In this document: positions 63,761 through 64,000 of the stretch, one piece after another | How positions within the stretch are numbered: the first letter of the stretch is position 1 | How the letters are laid out: each line of letters begins with the position of its first letter | From: Dolomedes plantarius | Lineage: Eukaryota > Arthropoda > Arachnida > Araneae > Dolomedidae | Direction of reading: 5' to 3' | NCBI GenBank assembly: GCA_907164885.2 | Contig: OU015496.1 | Coordinates: forward strand, 138,247,034-138,311,033 | Length of the DNA: 64,000 nt | Position numbers and translations under genes: made by a program | Notes under the pieces: model-generated | What the model was told of the DNA's origin: nothing | Database searches by the model: none | What the model saw: the letters and a program-made list of their open reading frames with translations, nothing else

Positions 63761-64000
63761 TTAGAAAAACCGATGGAACAAAAGAATAAATTATCTCGTG
63801 AATAAATTAAAATTATTCACGTGTAAAATACAGCAATTAAATTGTACCAAATTGAGTGATATCGTCAAACCACTACACACACGCGGTCGGCCGCTAATGT
63901 TTACATCTGGTAGTTGCAGCCGTTGCCATTCGAAATTTAGAAATATCGCCGATTTTTGTGCCGAATACCTACGCGTTTTATATATATAGATTCTTATTTG

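Larger units (their letters stand above)
61281..63990 (-). mobile_element. Helitron family C, non-autonomous, 2.7 kb
   Basis: On the minus strand it begins TCTATATATA at 63990, preceded by A, and ends CTAG at 61284-61281, followed by T. Just before the 3' end is a perfect 7-bp hairpin GCGACCA/loop/TGGTCGC (61292-61308), about 8 bases from CTAG. These are full Helitron signatures. No Rep or helicase remains. The interior has two tandem arrays and an LTR- or promoter-like cargo. Size and content differ from families A and B, but the first bases (TCTATATATATAAAAC) are the same type as family A, suggesting related 5' ends. Confidence 0.82.

Overview
This 64 kb window is strongly AT-rich, gene-poor eukaryotic DNA built almost entirely from decayed mobile elements, simple repeats and short tandem arrays. 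I find no host protein-coding gene, rRNA or functional tRNA that I would defend. The repeat mix (Tc1 and other mariner-like elements, Tigger/jerky elements, hAT elements of the KIAA1586-like type, KRBA2/Ginger-like integrase elements, Helitrons, tRNA-derived SINEs and very long TA microsatellites) points to an arthropod, perhaps a chelicerate such as a spider. That assignment is inference. The window reads as intergenic or deep intronic sequence.

Layout. 1-840: a Helitron remnant (family A). 896-2744: a second Helitron family (B) split by a Tc1 element (904-2183). 2745-6466: mostly unassigned DNA with a MITE, a fold-back repeat and a long TA array. 6467-12570: the showpiece, a stack of nested insertions. 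A palindromic mariner-like element (6545-11552) was split by a hAT-type insertion (7074-11270) bounded by a perfect 8-bp target duplication. That insertion holds a Tigger/jerky element (7326-9362) and a Tc1 element (9952-11147), each bordered by TA arrays. An inverted family B Helitron follows at 11569-12193. 12995-13843 is the best-preserved family A Helitron. 15680-20660 holds several diverged tandem arrays; one is interrupted by a rearranged family A Helitron (18756-19733), and the array itself supplies the empty-site sequence. 22547-23091 is a deleted mariner-like element. 25157-25775 is a 200-bp satellite-like array. 25876-27061 is a hAT-type element with a near-perfect 8-bp duplication and a MITE inside it.

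31480-33375 carries the 3' end of a non-LTR retrotransposon next to a decayed hAT transposase gene. 34265-37075 is a module repeated three times, with mariner-like termini. 38.4-46.5 kb is studded with tRNA-derived SINEs, one holding a perfect 19-bp hairpin, plus a Tc1 3' end. 49640-50430 is another family A Helitron. 50817-54460 holds two copies of a MITE-like repeat. 54498-56809 is a Ginger/KRBA2-like DNA transposon with long inverted repeats and a GC-richer internal segment. 61281-63990 is a 2.7-kb Helitron with textbook termini, two sets of roughly 143-bp tandem repeats and an LTR-like or promoter-like cargo.

No genes work together here. The interest is in the insertion history, which can be read from boundaries, target duplications and paralogous empty sites, and in the repeated association between TA-targeting transposons and (TA)n arrays. 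All transposase genes seen are broken or fragmentary.
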